From Craterostigma plantagineum (Eukaryota; Streptophyta; Magnoliopsida; Lamiales; Linderniaceae), in assembly GCA_027422505.1 (NCBI GenBank), contig JAPQWV010001346.1, forward strand, positions 1 through 64,000: a stretch of 64,000 nucleotides of DNA. Reading direction: 5' to 3'. Below the pieces are notes generated by a model. The model saw nothing but the letters and a program-made list of their open reading frames with translations. It did not search any database and was not told where the DNA came from. The translations under genes and the position numbers were made by a program. Of the stretch, positions 11,251-23,112 are shown one piece after another (the stretch's first letter is position 1; every line of letters begins with the position of its first letter).

Positions 11251-11251
11251 T

Positions 11252-12045
11252 CGACACGTCGTGTGCTAATATGATTTGCAAGTGTGACAAGTGATCATAT
11301 AAAACGAATACCTAATTACTATCACCAACGTGCGATAGGCAGTGGACCTATCGTGTGTAGTGCAGTAAAGTGAGCAAACGAGTATCGAACACGAAGAATA
11401 AACTGAGTACTAGTAATGACCTATCGACTCGATATCTAGCCTAAATAAATATGCCGATTGTTTTATGAATTAACCTAACAGACCAAACCTAAAGCAACTA
11501 GAGATTCAAAAAATACGGCTAACTGGTACGAGAGTTTCAGATGATAAAGATGTGCTCGGGATTCGAATCCCGCTAGGTACTATCGGCTAAGACAATAAAA
11601 TCGCTCCTACGGGATTAAGACTAAATCGCAGTAATTTCCAACCCGTTCACGAGTTTGCTGTCGCCCAAAACGCTCGCGGGGATCTAAGATTCAGTAATTA
11701 CTAATGGCCGGGATCGAGTATTTGCTTTCGCCCTATACTCGAATCCTATCTTCTACGAACGGCCTAATCATTATTTAGATGTCGTCCTAAACGATTTTCC
11801 ACACGATCACTTTAACACATAGAATATTAAAGCAACGAAACAACTTCATAGAACGATAAATAGTCAAAACACAGAGTCACGATAATTATATGTCTTAACT
11901 ACGAAATAACCTAGCGTTCATCTACCCCAAACACATAGGGAAATTAGCTACTCATAATTGAAGGAAAAACAACGAAAGAAATAAGAAATAAAGGCGAAGG
12001 ATCTTCGTTCTTCGTTCTTCGTGGAAGGATCTGAGATGATCTCGT
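11252..12045 (-). mobile_element. Probable LTR-retrotransposon LTR remnant
   Basis: No coding capacity is seen. The sequence has the look of a degenerate long LTR of a Ty3 element on the minus strand: CACACGACGTGTCGATC at one end, long structured non-coding runs, and moderate GC content. There is no partner LTR in the window and no target duplication. The right part ends in TTCGTTCTTCGTTCTTCG, next to the Ty3 element that starts at 12051. Confidence 0.3.
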
Positions 12046-12801
12046 GGAAGTGTAGGACCCGAGACTCGCAAACTAGGTCGGCCAATAAATTTCGTTATTA
12101 TTCGAATGGTTTCATGTGAATTGCGTGTATGTCATATGATTATGGGATCTTATGAATTTCATGCTCGTGATTCTTATGAGAATTAAGTGAAATTATGTTC
12201 TATTAATTATGTGTTACGATGACCCCACAAGGAGGAAATTCTCGAGGATGGCGTATAGAAACATGGACTAGGATTTTATTGGACCATGAAGCATCAAAAT
12301 GGGCTAGCAAATTCATGGGATTATGAAATATTCAACTTGGGCTAACACCTAACCTTAGGCCCAATTCAAGGAATACCAACTTAGGAGACAAACCCTCCTT
12401 AAAACAAGGACATTCCACGCCTTGAAGTCCCATCATCATGTCTCCCTTTTTAATTAAAATATTTATTCAACTATCTAAACTCCCTAATCCCACCCAAGAA
12501 CCCACGAATACGAAAGAAGAAGCAAGGAAGACATTGAAGGAAGCTCAAGACTTGACCCTCAAGATAGCTTGCGGATTTAAAAGCTAATTCCCTAAGCTAT
12601 TGCAATTCCTTTTACTGAGATCATTTAGTTAAACACGTGTAGGATTAGGAGAGTTATGAAATGAGATGTTACATAGACGGCAAAAAGCCCTAACCTTGGA
12701 CGATAATCCATAGTTAAAGATTCCCTTGAGCTTAGCTAAGTGTTGGGTAGAATAAGCTAAGAATCTAGTTTCGATAGGATGAAGATGGGGGTTTATGATA
12801 C

Positions 12802-13840
12802 ATGTCGAGATTCATGTTGAATTTCATGTCGACATTTTCTGTTTCAAATGTTGAAATACAATGTCGAGATGTTAAGGTAAATATCGAAATGTTAGATAGG
12901 ATGTCGAGTTAACAAATCGAGATTTACCTCAATAACTATGTCGAGATTCTTCCACCCATGCCGAGATTTATTAAATGTCGAGGCTTATTAAATGCCGAGA
13001 TTCATTTACAAACTATGTCGAGATTCCTATTGTATAAATATCGAGATCAATCCCTATATCAAATGTCGAGATTTACCCTACACTAGATATCGAGATTTAT
13101 TTTATCAAAATCTATGTTGTCGATATCTGTATTGTTTAGTTGGATCTCGAGGTCCTTAAATATAATCAATGAAGGCATATCTCGAATTATGTCGAGATTG
13201 AAGTGTAATGTCGAGTTTACCTCGAAATCCTTGTCCATAATGTGATATACATCTCGACATCTATCTCATACCGAAAACAATGTTAATACCGAAATCCTTA
13301 TATAAATCTCGACATTTGTACAAAACGCTTAACATATATCTCGATATCTTGGATATGCAATGTCGAGACCTATGTAACCCTAACTCGAGATCTTTGTTTA
13401 TAATATGATATAAATCTCGACATCTATCCCATATCGAGATTTAACTAGTAATGTAGTTCGAGATCCATATTTCTTAATACTCGAAATCATTATATACATT
13501 ATATCGAGATCTTTATACACTATATCGAGATTCATATCGACAACTAGCCCGAGATCCTACCTTATAATTTATATCGAGACTTTGTATAGTAATAAAATGT
13601 CGAACCCTTATATTATGTCGAGATCTATTCTAATTCATGTCGAAATCTTTTTAGTATGATGTCGAGATCCACTTAGGACATGTCGAGATCTATCTTGAAT
13701 GTGTCGAGATATTTAAATAGTCCAAATGTTGAATTCTTACACATACAATGTCGAGACTTGATTAACCATGCAACCCGAGATATATCCACATGTCGAGATC
13801 AAGCTCAAAAAACCCATTTCGTTAACCATGTCGAGGTCCT
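12802..13840 (+). repeat. Dispersed ATGTCGAGAT motif field in outer 5' LTR
   Basis: By eye about nineteen exact TCGAGAT copies and about as many variants (TCGAGTT, TCGAGAC, CCGAGAT, and the complement ATCTCGACAT) recur at irregular spacings of roughly 20-60 bases in otherwise AT-rich DNA. The same field lies in the 3' LTR at 30389-31421. Confidence 0.8.
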
Positions 13841-14401
13841 TAGGAATTTCAAAGTGGTATCTTTCAAATTAAATCAAACATTCGAAACTTTAGGATTCGA
13901 AATTCATGAAAGTCGAATTAGGGTTTTCAAATTAAGCCAATTTTGTGAAATTATAACTAGACTAACAAACCCTAATTTTGTATGTCTCTATACTTAGGGT
14001 TTGAAGATTAGCAATTTACCGTACGATATAGCTAAGGATACCAGGTAAGTAGAAATTCAACTACGACACGTAACTTGCCTGCGTATGATTATGTGATTTC
14101 GTGCCTACGCGACCTTATGTGGAATGTGTATGTTACGACATGAATAATTAATTGCATGATAGTATGATCTGCATCATGAGCATGGCATGAGCATTTGCAC
14201 GCACACGTAGTACGTAAGATGAAAGGTACGAGCGTGCATAAGATCGCCTGCGTGCGATGTATACTCGCCGATATTGGCATTGGTGTCGACTCAATGAAGA
14301 GTCACGACTCCCCTATGCAGCCATGGCGAATGAAGCCATAAGGCCTGTATAAGAGGCTGGGGGAATACCCCGTATGCGGGAGATGCAACCTGGAGGATGC
14401 G

Positions 14402-14600
14402 GCCCGGGGCACACACTGAGTAAGGGAAGATTCCTTCGGGTGACCTTCTAGTGTGTAAACAGTACCCGGATGGAAAGATTCCTTCGGGTGACCTCCGCGG
14501 TTAGTGGCCTCGGTGTTGGCTACCAGAGAGAAGCGTCCGCGTGGAGGCCACACTGAGTAAGGGAAGATTCCTTCGGGTGACCTTCTAGTGTGTGAACCTC
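14402..14600 (+). repeat. Triplicated GATTCCTTCGGGTGAC block in the LTR
   Basis: CACACTGAGTAAGGGAAGAT plus the following TCCTTCGGGTGACCTTCTAG occurs twice (from about 14409 and 14549), with a shorter middle copy at about 14470. The truncated 3' LTR keeps only two copies, at about 31990-32065. Confidence 0.6.
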
Positions 14601-15171
14601 CACATACGTGCGAATCCCTAGTGGATTGAGATCTCTATGATATGGCGCATAGTGGGTTAGAAGGCCTAGGGCCCATATGATGTACGAGTCAAGAAAAGAG
14701 CATGAGCATAAGAAAAAGAGTATGAGCGTTAGAAAACGACGGCGTGGATTGTCGATCGTTAGGACACGTGCACACATGCATAATTTCTGCTTACTGAGCC
14801 TCGGTGGCTCATCCTTACGTTACGTGTTGTAGGTACTGACGATCACGGTACGTGATCTATCGATGGCGCAAGGCCAATCTTTTGGAGCTTCCGGCTGCTT
14901 TTGGGTTGGGAGTGTGTGTATGGATGACGACCTGTGAAGGCCGGGCGCATAGGAAGCTTTTGCTGCACACCCGCACTTGTATTTGTGTAGATACGACTAC
15001 AATGAACTGTAAAATGATTTATGAACATTCTTTTGACTTGTATGTAAGACTTCCGCGCACATTTAAAAAGGACAAATTTTATTCGCATTTTTACGCTTTT
15101 GCACGATAACGAAGTATTAGGCACTTAGGATTAAAACGAATTACGAGGTCGGACGGCGGGTCCTGACAGAG

Positions 15172-15183
15172 TGGTATCAGAGC
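15172..15183 (+). other. Primer binding site (tRNA-Met) of outer Ty3 element
   Basis: TGGTATCAGAGC, complementary to the 3' end of initiator methionine tRNA, lies 3 bases after the 5' LTR. Confidence 0.9.
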
Positions 15184-15843
15184 TTCGGTCACAGGTCCTG
15201 CAGACTGTCCATACACACACACTCAAAAGCGCGGAAGCGGCCTTGCTTGTAAGTACCATGTTATGTGACTTCTATGTATGGTTTGATTTATTGGCCTTAG
15301 GAAATTGTCAGGATAGGTTGAGAATGGTAAGACTTAGGGGAGAAGGAAGCAGAGAATCAGATCAGGGTAGGGATACCAATAACCCTCTCGACAATCGGGA
15401 TGCTACCATCCTGCAACTCACGGAGTTGGTCCGACAGCAGTCGGCCCAAATCCAACAGCTGATCCAACAGCAAAACGCCAGGGGACAATCAGCTAACCTA
15501 CCTCCCCCGCCTGAACGAATCGAAATGATCAGGGAGAGGTTCAGAAAGCTTAACCCCCCATTGTTTGAGGATGCCGTAGACCCCACCTCCGCCGAGGATT
15601 GGCTAAGGACGCTGGAGAACATGTTCCAGCACAACCGCACACCTGAGGTGGAGAAGTTATGTGCGCTGCCTACCTGTTGAGGGGGAGCGCTGGGCACTGG
15701 TGGGACACCATATCAGCTATCGAGAACCCACTAACGATGAGCTGGGATCGGTTTAAGGAGATCTTTAGAGGAAAGTACTACACCGCCCCTGTCAGAGCCC
15801 AGCGGATGAGCGAGTTCATCAACCTCCGCCAAGGGGCGATGAC

Positions 15844-18429
15844 TGTGGCGACCCTACTTCTCTAACTAGGATTAGTGGCGGATTTCCGCAACGTAAGCCG
15901 CGGAAGGCCCGTCTAATTAAAACTTTTTCCTAAAATTATATATATTACTAAATACATGCGTCTACATTGTCATCCATGTACATGGGCCGAAGCCCCAAAA
16001 ATATCAGAAGAACAAAAGTGCTAACGCCGCTCCACAGGTCTTCATCCATGTACCGCACCGCCCTCAAAAGTCCGTGGAGCACCGCCACCAGCCGCCTCAG
16101 TCACGACGCGTATCAGCGTCGGACTCAGTACCTACAACACGTAAACACTGAGCAATTTGCCCAGTAGGTGAATAAAATGCATGTATGCAAGTGTGCACTC
16201 AACCCCAATCCCAATATCTCACAACATAATATAATGCACACTCTTTCTTTTCCCACATTCCTATTTCACACAACACAGGGCCCTAGGTTAGGCTCGACAC
16301 CTCCGCGCGCAATAGACTACTGGGAGGCCACCCCCAAGTCTCGCGGCGAGCTACGCCGGTAGTGCACTGATCGATCACGTCAATGTCCTCCTACCAGGTC
16401 GTATACTTCCCGCACTAATCACAAAGAAAATCCCATCCGGCGGTATGCACCCCGAATCGATCACGTCCGGGTAGACAGATCGATCACGTCTGTCTCCGCC
16501 AGGTGCCCAGTGAGCCCAACCTCGACTCCTCTAAGAGTCGCAAATCACAAACACCTCATTCCACCCCGTACGTCAATATCTCATGCCCTATCGTCACATC
16601 ATGGTATAACCATTTCTCGCCCTAACGTGATATGCACGTGTCATGCACTTAAAAATATCATAAAACATAATTTACATAAAGCGTACGTAAACATATAAAT
16701 CACATAAGTCACGTAGATCACATAATCGCATGAAAACACATAATTGTGTTTACGTATTGTAGATGGATAATCCACCTACCTGTCCTCCTGCTACAGTCAA
16801 ATAGAAGATCTGGCGTAGTCCCTATATTTCGATCCTCTGAATATAATATATATTATCATATCAGTATATTTACTAAACTGTATAAGTTTTTAAGTTCCCA
16901 AGCTCTAATTATAGAAAACCCTAAAATTTATGAAAACCTAAAAATAATGATATTCCTAAAATAAATAAACCCTAAAATATTGAAAACCCTAGATATATCA
17001 AAAATTCTAAAATACCGAAAATTTACTAATTGTAGAACATTTTTAAACTATTGAAGTTATATTAAGTGTCGAAATATTTAAACATTGTCGAAATCTACTC
17101 CTATAGAACGTCAATCTCATTGTTTAGCATATGTCGAGACATATAAATGTCGAGACATATAAAGATGTCGAATACATTTCTAGGTCGAGCTCAAAATGTC
17201 GAGGTCTATTCCTTAAAGATGTCGAAACTCTTATAAAATGTCGAGACCTATTACTATTGAAAGCATCTCGACATCTTTGTATGTATATCGAAATCCTATA
17301 TCAAAGTCTCACTAAGGTCGAAAACTGTGTAAGAAAAATCTCGAGCTCCATCATATATCTATATCTAATAAATATCGAGCTTTTGAAGGAAATGTCGAAG
17401 TTACATATAAAATGTCGAGCTCATTCTTTACCAATTGTCGAGATCTATACCCAATAAATGTCGAGCTCTTACTTAAAAATGTCGAGGTTCTCACTACTAT
17501 TATCACACATTTCGATATTCTAAAAGCTCTCATACTTCGACATTTAATATAATACATCTTGAAATCATCTCAGAATTCCTTCTATGACACATCTCGATAT
17601 TACCTTATAAAGGAACAATCATATCTCGATTTTTATGATATCTTCGACAACTTCCTTCAATGAGTATACACATATATCGACATATATATTCAAAACAAGC
17701 ACTTATCACATATCGACATCTAATCCTTATGAAATACCTATCAAAATTCACCTCATGCTGTAAAATCATTAAGACTTACATCATCTTAGCCCCTTATGAT
17801 TACAAAGTGAATTCTTATGAACTAGGGTTTTCGATTTATGTTGCTTTTGAGTGTCCTTTATAATCGTGAATCAGCCCTATATATTCTTAAAATATCCAAA
17901 CAAAAGAAACAACTCAATATATATTATGAAATTTCATACCTCACTCGTTGATTAGTTTCTCTTTTGAAGATAAAAGTTTGGTGGCTTCCTATCGTTTTCT
18001 TCTCCTTGCTCACGCTCTCTCTCTTTAACACTTGTTCTTGTATATGTTTTTTTTTGTTAGTTGTACAACTTGGAGATAAGTATCATACTTTGATTTAATA
18101 AATCTGAAATGACTAGGCGGTGATTGTTACTTCCTTCCCACTCAAGCAACGTAAATATTAATCTCATCGTGTAAATATGTTTGGGCCAAAGTCATGTATT
18201 TAAACCATGCTTAATATCTCAAGTCTATATTATCAATTTACCCACTTAATATTGTATGTCTTTTATAATTATTTTCAAAAGTTCTTTAATTAGTTCCATT
18301 TTTAGTTTGAAGTCATCCAACATCTGTATTTTCGATTCAAAGTTTTAATTAATTTATCTCATGCTTCGTCCACAAAATCTCATAACTAATCATGTCAAAA
18401 CCCCGTATTTATATTTTACGGGTATTACA
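15844..18429 (-). repeat. 3' LTR of nested Ty3 element
   Basis: On the plus strand it runs TGTGGCGACCCTACTTCTC to TTTTACGGGTATTACA; in element sense TGTAATACCCGT..GGGTCGCCACA. It contains a field of TCGAGA/TCGACAT motifs at about 17060-17715. Small indels and substitutions separate it from the 5' LTR. Confidence 0.88.
17060..17715 (-). repeat. TCGAG/TCGACAT motif field in nested 3' LTR
   Basis: ATGTCGAGAC, ATGTCGAGCT, ATCTCGACAT and related words recur every 20-50 bases. The same field is present in the other LTR (about 24330-24985). The core matches the one in the outer Ty3 LTRs although the surrounding sequence does not. Confidence 0.7.
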
Positions 18430-18441
18430 TCCTCCCCCCTT
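18430..18441 (-). other. Polypurine tract of nested Ty3 element
   Basis: On the minus strand AAGGGGGGAGGA directly precedes the 3' LTR start TGTAATACCC. This is the plus-strand primer site used in reverse transcription. Confidence 0.85.
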
Positions 18442-18502
18442 AAAAGAATTTCGTCCCCGAAATTACACCGACTGGAATAATTCGGGATAACGAACTCTCA
18501 TA

Positions 18503-21500
18503 TCATCCACACGCTCCCACGTGTTTACGTGTTGTAGAAATTGCTTCCTCAACTGATTGATTCCGCCACAGAACTTTAACTAGTGGAATAGTCTTATTCC
18601 GTAGTCGTTTCGACTCGTACATCAAAATCTCTACAGGCTTCTCTTCGTAACTCAAGTCAGGCTTGAGCTGTTGATAAAGAAGCTCGTTCTGAATGACATG
18701 ACTCGGGTCCGCGACATATTTTCGTAATGTCGATACGTGAAATACGTCGTGAACTTGCGACAGGGAAGTCGGCAATTCTAACTGATATGCAACTTCACCG
18801 ACTCGTCTGATAATCTTGAATGGGCCTATGTATCTTGGACTTATCTTGCTCTTCTTTCCAAATCGCTTCACTCCTTTCATCGGGGAAATCTTCAAAAATA
18901 CTTGGTCGTTCTCCGTGAATTCCAATGGTCGTCTCCTATGATCTGCGTAACTTTTCTGTCGACTTTGAGCTGTTCGCATTCTTTCTCGGATTTTGGTCAC
19001 TGCTTCTGTTGTTTCTCGGATCATATCGATTCCTAATAAAGCTCGTTCACCGATTTCGTCCCAATGAATAGGGGATCGACACTTGCGCCCGTACAATGCC
19101 TCGTACGGTGCCATCCCGATCGTAGCGTGGAAGCTATTGTTATAAGAAAATTCGATCAGCGGCAAGTACTTACTCCAGTTTCCCTTGAAGTCTAGTACGC
19201 ACGTCTGTAACATGTCCTCAAGGGTTTGGATCGTTCGTTCCTGACTGCCCGTCGGTCTGAGGATGGTACGCAGTACTGAACGAGAGCTTCGTACCCATTG
19301 CTTCCTGTAAGCTTTGCCAGAAGTTGGATAGAAATCTCGAATCTCGATCCGAGACGATGGAGATTGGGATTCCATGGAGTCGAACAATTTCCTGAACATA
19401 TAATTCAGCGTAGCGTTCCATGGAAAAAGTAGAGCTGATAGGAATGAAATGGGCTGATTTGGTTAAGCGATCAACAATCACCCAAATGGCATCGTGGCCT
19501 TTCGTTGTTTTAGGCAAACCAACGACGAAATCCATCGTGATATGGTCCCATTTCCATTCAGGAATCGGTAACGGCTGCAGCGTTCCGGTTGGTCGCTGGT
19601 GCTCCGCTTTGATCAGTTGGCATGTCATACATCTACTCACGAATGTGGCAATATCCTTCTTCATTCCCGGCCACCAGTAAATGATCCGCAAATCTTGGTA
19701 CATCTTTGTCGCGCCCGGGTGCACGGAGTACGTCGTTGCGTGTGCTTCTGTCATTATGGTTCGCTGTAGCTCTTCATTATTAGGTACGTATAGTCGATTT
19801 TTGTACCGTAAGATTTCATCTTCTCGAATTTCGAAGTCCTCAGGTAGCGCATCTTTCACCTTCAGATAAAATTCATCTTCTTCTTGTGCTTTCTTGATTC
19901 GTTCTAGCAACGTAGGTTGTAAAGTCAGCGCTGCTAGTTTCGTCTCGACTTCGCCTAAATCGACTATTTCCACCCCAAGTCGGTACAATTCTGTGTTCAT
20001 CGTCTTTCGACTAACCGCGTCTGCGACTACGTTCGCTTTGCCTGGATGATAACTGATGACGCAGTCATAATCCTTTACAAGCTCCAGCCATCGTCGTTGT
20101 CGCATGTTTAACTCCTTCTGGGTGAAGAAGTACTTCAGGCTTTTGTGGTCTGTGAAGATCTCACACCTTTCTCCGTAAAGGTAATGTCTCCAGATCTTTA
20201 AAGCAAAGACCACCGCTGCTAGTTCCAGGTCATGGGTAGGATAATTCTTCTCATACTCCTTCAATTGTCTGGAGGCATATGCGATTACTTTACCGTTCTG
20301 CATTAGTACACATCCTAGTCCATTCTTCGAGGCATCGTTGTAGACCGAGAATCCTCCAGTCCCCGAGGGTATAGTCAGAATAGGAGCAGAAGTAAGTCGC
20401 TTTTTCAGTTCCTGAAAGCTTCGTTCACACGCTTCAGACCACTTGAAAGGTACATTCTTTCTAGTCAAGTTTGACAGACTAGAGGCAATACTAGAGAAGT
20501 CGGCTATGAACTTACGGTAATATCCCGCAAGTCCTAGAAAACTTCGGACCTCGGTCGGAGTAGTTGGTCGTGGCCAATTGTTCACGGCCTCAATCTTACT
20601 CGGGTCCACGGAGATTCCACTTCCGGAAATCACGTGTCCCAAGAAGGCTACTTGCTCAAGCCAAAATTCGCATTTCTTGAATTTGGCGTAGAGCTGTTTC
20701 TCTCACGCAAGATTCCTAAGACGATTTGTAAGTGACTCTCGTGTTCTTCTTTCGTCTTAGAATAGATCAGAATGTCGTCAATAAAGACGATTACGAAGCG
20801 GTCGAGATAGTCTTTAAAGACTCGGTTCATAAGATCCATAAAAGCAGCAGGGGCATTGGTCAGTCCGAAGGGCATGACCAAAAACTCGTAATGGCCGTAC
20901 CTCGTACTGAACGCCGTTTTAGGAACATCTGTCTCCCTGATCTTTAACTGATGGTATCCCGAACGGAGATCGATTTTCGAGAATACCGTAGCACCCTGTA
21001 GTTGGTCGAATAGATCATCGATCCTCGGTAACGGGTATTTATTTTTGATCGTGATCTTGTTCAATTCCGATAGTCGATACACAGTCGCATCGACCCGTCT
21101 TTCTTTCGCACAAATAGGACTGGTGCTCCCCACGGTGAAAAGCTGGGTTGAATAAACCCTTTCTGCAACAAGTCCTCTAGCTGTTCCTTCAATTCTTTCA
21201 GTTCGTTCGGCGCTAGTCGATAAGGAGCTTTAGAGATTGGGGCGGACCCCGGCATCAGATCTATCGTAAACTGTATTTCCCGCTCAGGGGGTAACCCCGG
21301 GAGATCATCGGGAAATACATCAATATACTCATTGACTACCGGTACGTCCTTCAGTTCTGGCTGAGGTAATTCCTCTGCCTTCACTGCATATACGAGATAA
21401 GACTCACAACCGGACCTCAACAGTCGTTGAGCCTTCAGCGCAGATATTCGCGGAATATGATTCAAAGTAGTTTTTCCCGAAAAAGTAAATACCTCTTCTT

Positions 21501-22957
21501 CGGGCAGTTGAAATTTTACGACCTTCTTATGACAATCTATAATGGCTCCATATCTCGAGAGCCAATCCATCCCAAAGATAACATCATAGTCATTCATTGG
21601 GATCACAATCAGGTCGACGCTCAGATCTCTACCCTCAATGTTAACGGAGCATCCTTCCAGCACTTGGTTAGTGCGCGTCGGATCACCGTGTGGTAGGGTA
21701 ACTATGTAATTGCACTCAGCTAAGGTAGGAGAAACTCCCACCTTTTCCACATATTTGGCTGACACAAATGAATGTGTGGCCCCAGAGTCAATTAACACAG
21801 AGGTGGGCACGTTATAGATAGTCAACGTACCCGTGACCACAGAAGGATTTGCTTCGGCCTCCTCATTCGTTAGAGTAAAAACTCGTGCTGGTACTGGTGG
21901 AGGTCGGATTAAAGGTTGGGTTGGAACTTGCGGTATCTTCTCGTTACAGACCCTGGCATAGTGGCCAATCTTTCCGCACCGGAAGCACTGGGGATTTGGG
22001 TTTGGTCTTGGCCCATGGCATAGTCCGTAGTGGTAGCGCCCACACTGCCGACACCGAGGTACAGTGTTTAGGGGTCGGTTTGAAACGTTAGCTGGTCCTT
22101 GGTTTGGCCTCGGTCTCCAGTTCTGCTGGCCTGGTTGATTTCCACGATTGTTCAGATTCTTGCCAAAGAACGGGCGTTTCTGATTCCCTCCTCCTTGTTG
22201 CACTTCTGCCCGTCGCTTTGCATCTTGAGCCTTGGTAACTCTACTCTCTGCTTGCTCTGCTAATATTGCTCGTTCAGCGATACGAGCGTAAGTCTTTCCC
22301 TCGGTATCGTACATGCTTACATTTCGGAAGATCTCGGGTTTGAGACCTTCCAGAAAACGTTCGATCTTCAGTTCATCTGTAGCCACTATATGCGGCGCAA
22401 ACCTTGAGAGTTGCTCGAACTTGCGGATGTAATCCGCCACTGACATTCCTCCTTGTTTGAGGTTAACGAATTCGTTTAGCTTCTGTGTTCTATCAGGTGC
22501 AGTAAAGTACTTGCCCGAAAGAGTGCTTTGAATCTCTCCCAAGTCATAGTAGTGGGATCCTCGAGCACCTGAATGGTGTCCCACCAGTAGCCCGCATTCC
22601 CACGTAACATAAAGGTGGCACACGTCACCTTTTCAGTATCAGGCAGGTGGCTAACTCGGAACATATTTTCTATTGTTCTGAGCCAATCCTCCGCAAAGGT
22701 AGGATCGACCGCTTCCTCGAACGAAGGGGGGTTTAACCGTCGGAACCTTTCCCGGCAGCCTCTACACGTTCTAGGCCAGGGGATGAGTGACGTTCCGAGG
22801 AATTTTGGCGATGAATGAGATCGTTAATCTGATCGGACTGCCGCTGAATCAGATTAGTTAACTGATGAATGGTAGAGCGGTCCTCATTCGGTGGGGATTC
22901 GGAACCCGCCCTACGACTAGTTTCGCCAACTTCTCTACGTGTCCTTGGCATTTTCAA
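18503..22957 (-). pseudogene. gag-pol: gag-pol of nested Ty3 element (frameshifted)
   Basis: The minus-strand order is as follows. Gag starts MKMPRTRREVGETSRR at 22957. A CCHC knuckle [14 protein letters not shown] lies near 21980. The protease has [13 protein letters not shown] near 21790. Reverse transcriptase carries the FIDD active site at 20786-20775. RNase H has TDHKSLKYF near 20130. Integrase has [12 protein letters not shown] and HPQTDGQ (near 19260). The C-terminal part ends near VKVLWRNQSVEEA, as in the outer element. Frame changes occur in gag (about 22740 and 22640-22480), near 21070, near 20690 and near 19245, so no continuous polyprotein can be made. The product would copy RNA to DNA and integrate it. 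Confidence 0.88.
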
Positions 22958-23098
22958 CTAGTTCTACAATCAGTCATAGAGAGCACATGTATCAAATAAC
23001 ACGTAATCACATACTCAAGAAGTAAACTTACAGGCGAGGCTGGTTCTCCAGACTTTTGAGCGGCAGTACATGGACAGTCTTCAGAATCTAAAGCCTAC

Positions 23099-23110
23099 GC
23101 TCTGATACCA
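23099..23110 (-). other. Primer binding site (tRNA-Met) of nested Ty3 element
   Basis: On the minus strand TGGTATCAGAGC begins 2 bases after the 5' LTR (which ends at 23113). It is the same primer type as the outer element. Confidence 0.9.
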
Positions 23111-23112
23111 CC

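Larger units (their letters stand above)
12051..15168 (+). repeat. 5' LTR of outer Ty3 element (3.1 kb)
   Basis: It starts TGTAGGACCCGAGACTCGC and ends GGCGGGTCCTGACA (TG..CA, with inverted TGTAGGACCC / GGGTCCTGACA). The same start recurs at 29649 in the 3' LTR, and the two copies align closely apart from small indels. It contains a 1-kb field of TCGAGAT-like motifs (12802-13840) and three copies of GATTCCTTCGGGTGAC (near 14425, 14476 and 14566). Confidence 0.85.

Noticed and set aside
12802..13840. CRISPR-like array reading of the TCGAGAT field
   Set aside because: The repeats are too short, variable and irregularly spaced, lie inside an LTR, and the genome is a plant nucleus.
14302..14777. 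Minus-strand ORFs with repeated HPKESSLTQC segments
   Set aside because: They are translations of the triplicated LTR block, not genes.
15172..15183. tRNA-like sequence TGGTATCAGAGC as a tRNA gene
   Set aside because: It is only the 12-base primer site after the LTR. No cloverleaf surrounds it; the same holds at 23099-23110.
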